Shown in pieces: positions 39,291 to 39,537 of a stretch of DNA of 39,537 bases. The translations under genes and the position numbers were made by a program. This DNA is from Deltaproteobacteria bacterium (GTDB taxonomy: Bacteria; BMS3Abin14). The stretch lies in assembly GCA_013151915.1 (NCBI GenBank), contig JAADHJ010000020.1, positions 1-39,537 of the forward strand, written 5' to 3'. How positions within the stretch are numbered: position 1 is the stretch's first letter; each line of letters opens with the position of its first letter. A model generated the notes under the pieces. That model was not told the origin of the DNA. It ran no database searches and saw only the letters and a list, made by a program, of their open reading frames with translations.

Positions 39291-39537
39291 GCTCGTGGCA
39301 GGCCAAGTTCCGGTAGTCGTGCGACACGAGCAGCGTCGAGTTGTCCTGAGCAAAGCGCCGAAAGCATGTGCGTTGCGTCGAGGGGCACTCGTTTTTTCTT
39401 GTTGTTCGTTTCAGGCCGCATTATGGCAACCGCGCGACACGAGTCACGCCACGGGCGTGAGATAGATCTTTCCCTGTGAAACCCTCTTTAAAAACCCTGT
39501 GGAACGGCCTGCGAGGGGCCGTGCTGTGGTAAATTAG
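39291..39537. repeat. Terminal non-coding stretch ending in an inverted repeat copy
   Basis: Bases 39478-39537 (AAACCCTCTTTAAAAACCCT, CCTGCGAGGGGC, CTGTGGTAAATTA) are an inverted copy of 12057-12116. The section 39290-39470 contains GCGACACGAG at two places and TTGTCCTGAGCAAAGCG, which look like repeat pieces. No gene is recognised. Confidence 0.5.

Overview
The window looks like chromosome of a Gram-negative, anaerobic or microaerophilic deltaproteobacterium (Desulfobacterota or Myxococcota-like), probably from a metagenome assembly. Support comes from multiheme c-type cytochromes, a lysine 2,3-aminomutase-family enzyme, a tungstate ABC system, a menaquinone-type prenyltransferase, an Mla lipid transport operon and a domain of the MXAN_5187 kind. 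No ribosomal or marker RNA beyond two tRNAs is present, so the lineage is an inference. I see no phage, IS transposase gene or CRISPR array.

Layout. 1-6445: end of an unknown gene, an Mrp/NBP35 Fe-S carrier, an exported AMIN-like protein, a membrane glycosyltransferase, a KamA-type radical SAM enzyme, a methyltransferase and a small membrane protein. 6446-10773: tRNA-Leu, then an envelope locus with an ECF sigma factor, its probable membrane anti-sigma factor ending in a CBM48-like domain, a lipoprotein with a related domain, two paralogous exported Gly/Asp-rich proteins and a DUF2225 protein. 11078-15799: a MenA-like prenyltransferase, a TetR regulator with an orphan solute-binding protein, a cold-shock gene with a long leader, small unknown genes and a decayed TctC fragment. 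15965-20251: a redox cluster with a diheme and a pentaheme cytochrome, a radical SAM protein and a thioredoxin/heme/FMN-motif protein. 20301-24966: aroF followed by mlaE-mlaF-mlaD and a TPR lipoprotein. 24963-28569 (minus strand): a tungstate transporter tupABC preceded by an HTH plus binding-protein-fold regulator. 29271-35863: a compact seven-gene run centred on two SPFH proteins, a zinc-ribbon protein and an NfeD protease. 36189-38692 (minus strand): gnd-zwf, the oxidative pentose phosphate enzymes. 39168-39242: tRNA-Ala and its terminator.

Intergenic space is dominated by short interspersed repeats of several families. One family carries two hairpins whose stems differ between copies but keep pairing, and sits just upstream of three genes. 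Other copies supply the start region of the glycosyltransferase gene, the start codon of the prenyltransferase gene and the stop codon of zwf.

The most interesting items are: (i) a matched promoter pair (GTAAC, 17 bp, GTCYAAAGGG) in front of both the ECF sigma gene and an exported repeat-protein gene, defining a small envelope regulon; (ii) the covarying hairpin element; (iii) the SPFH/zinc-ribbon/NfeD operon with a possibly inactive DNA-glycosylase-like protein; and (iv) a thioredoxin, heme-c and FMN-motif protein in the redox cluster.
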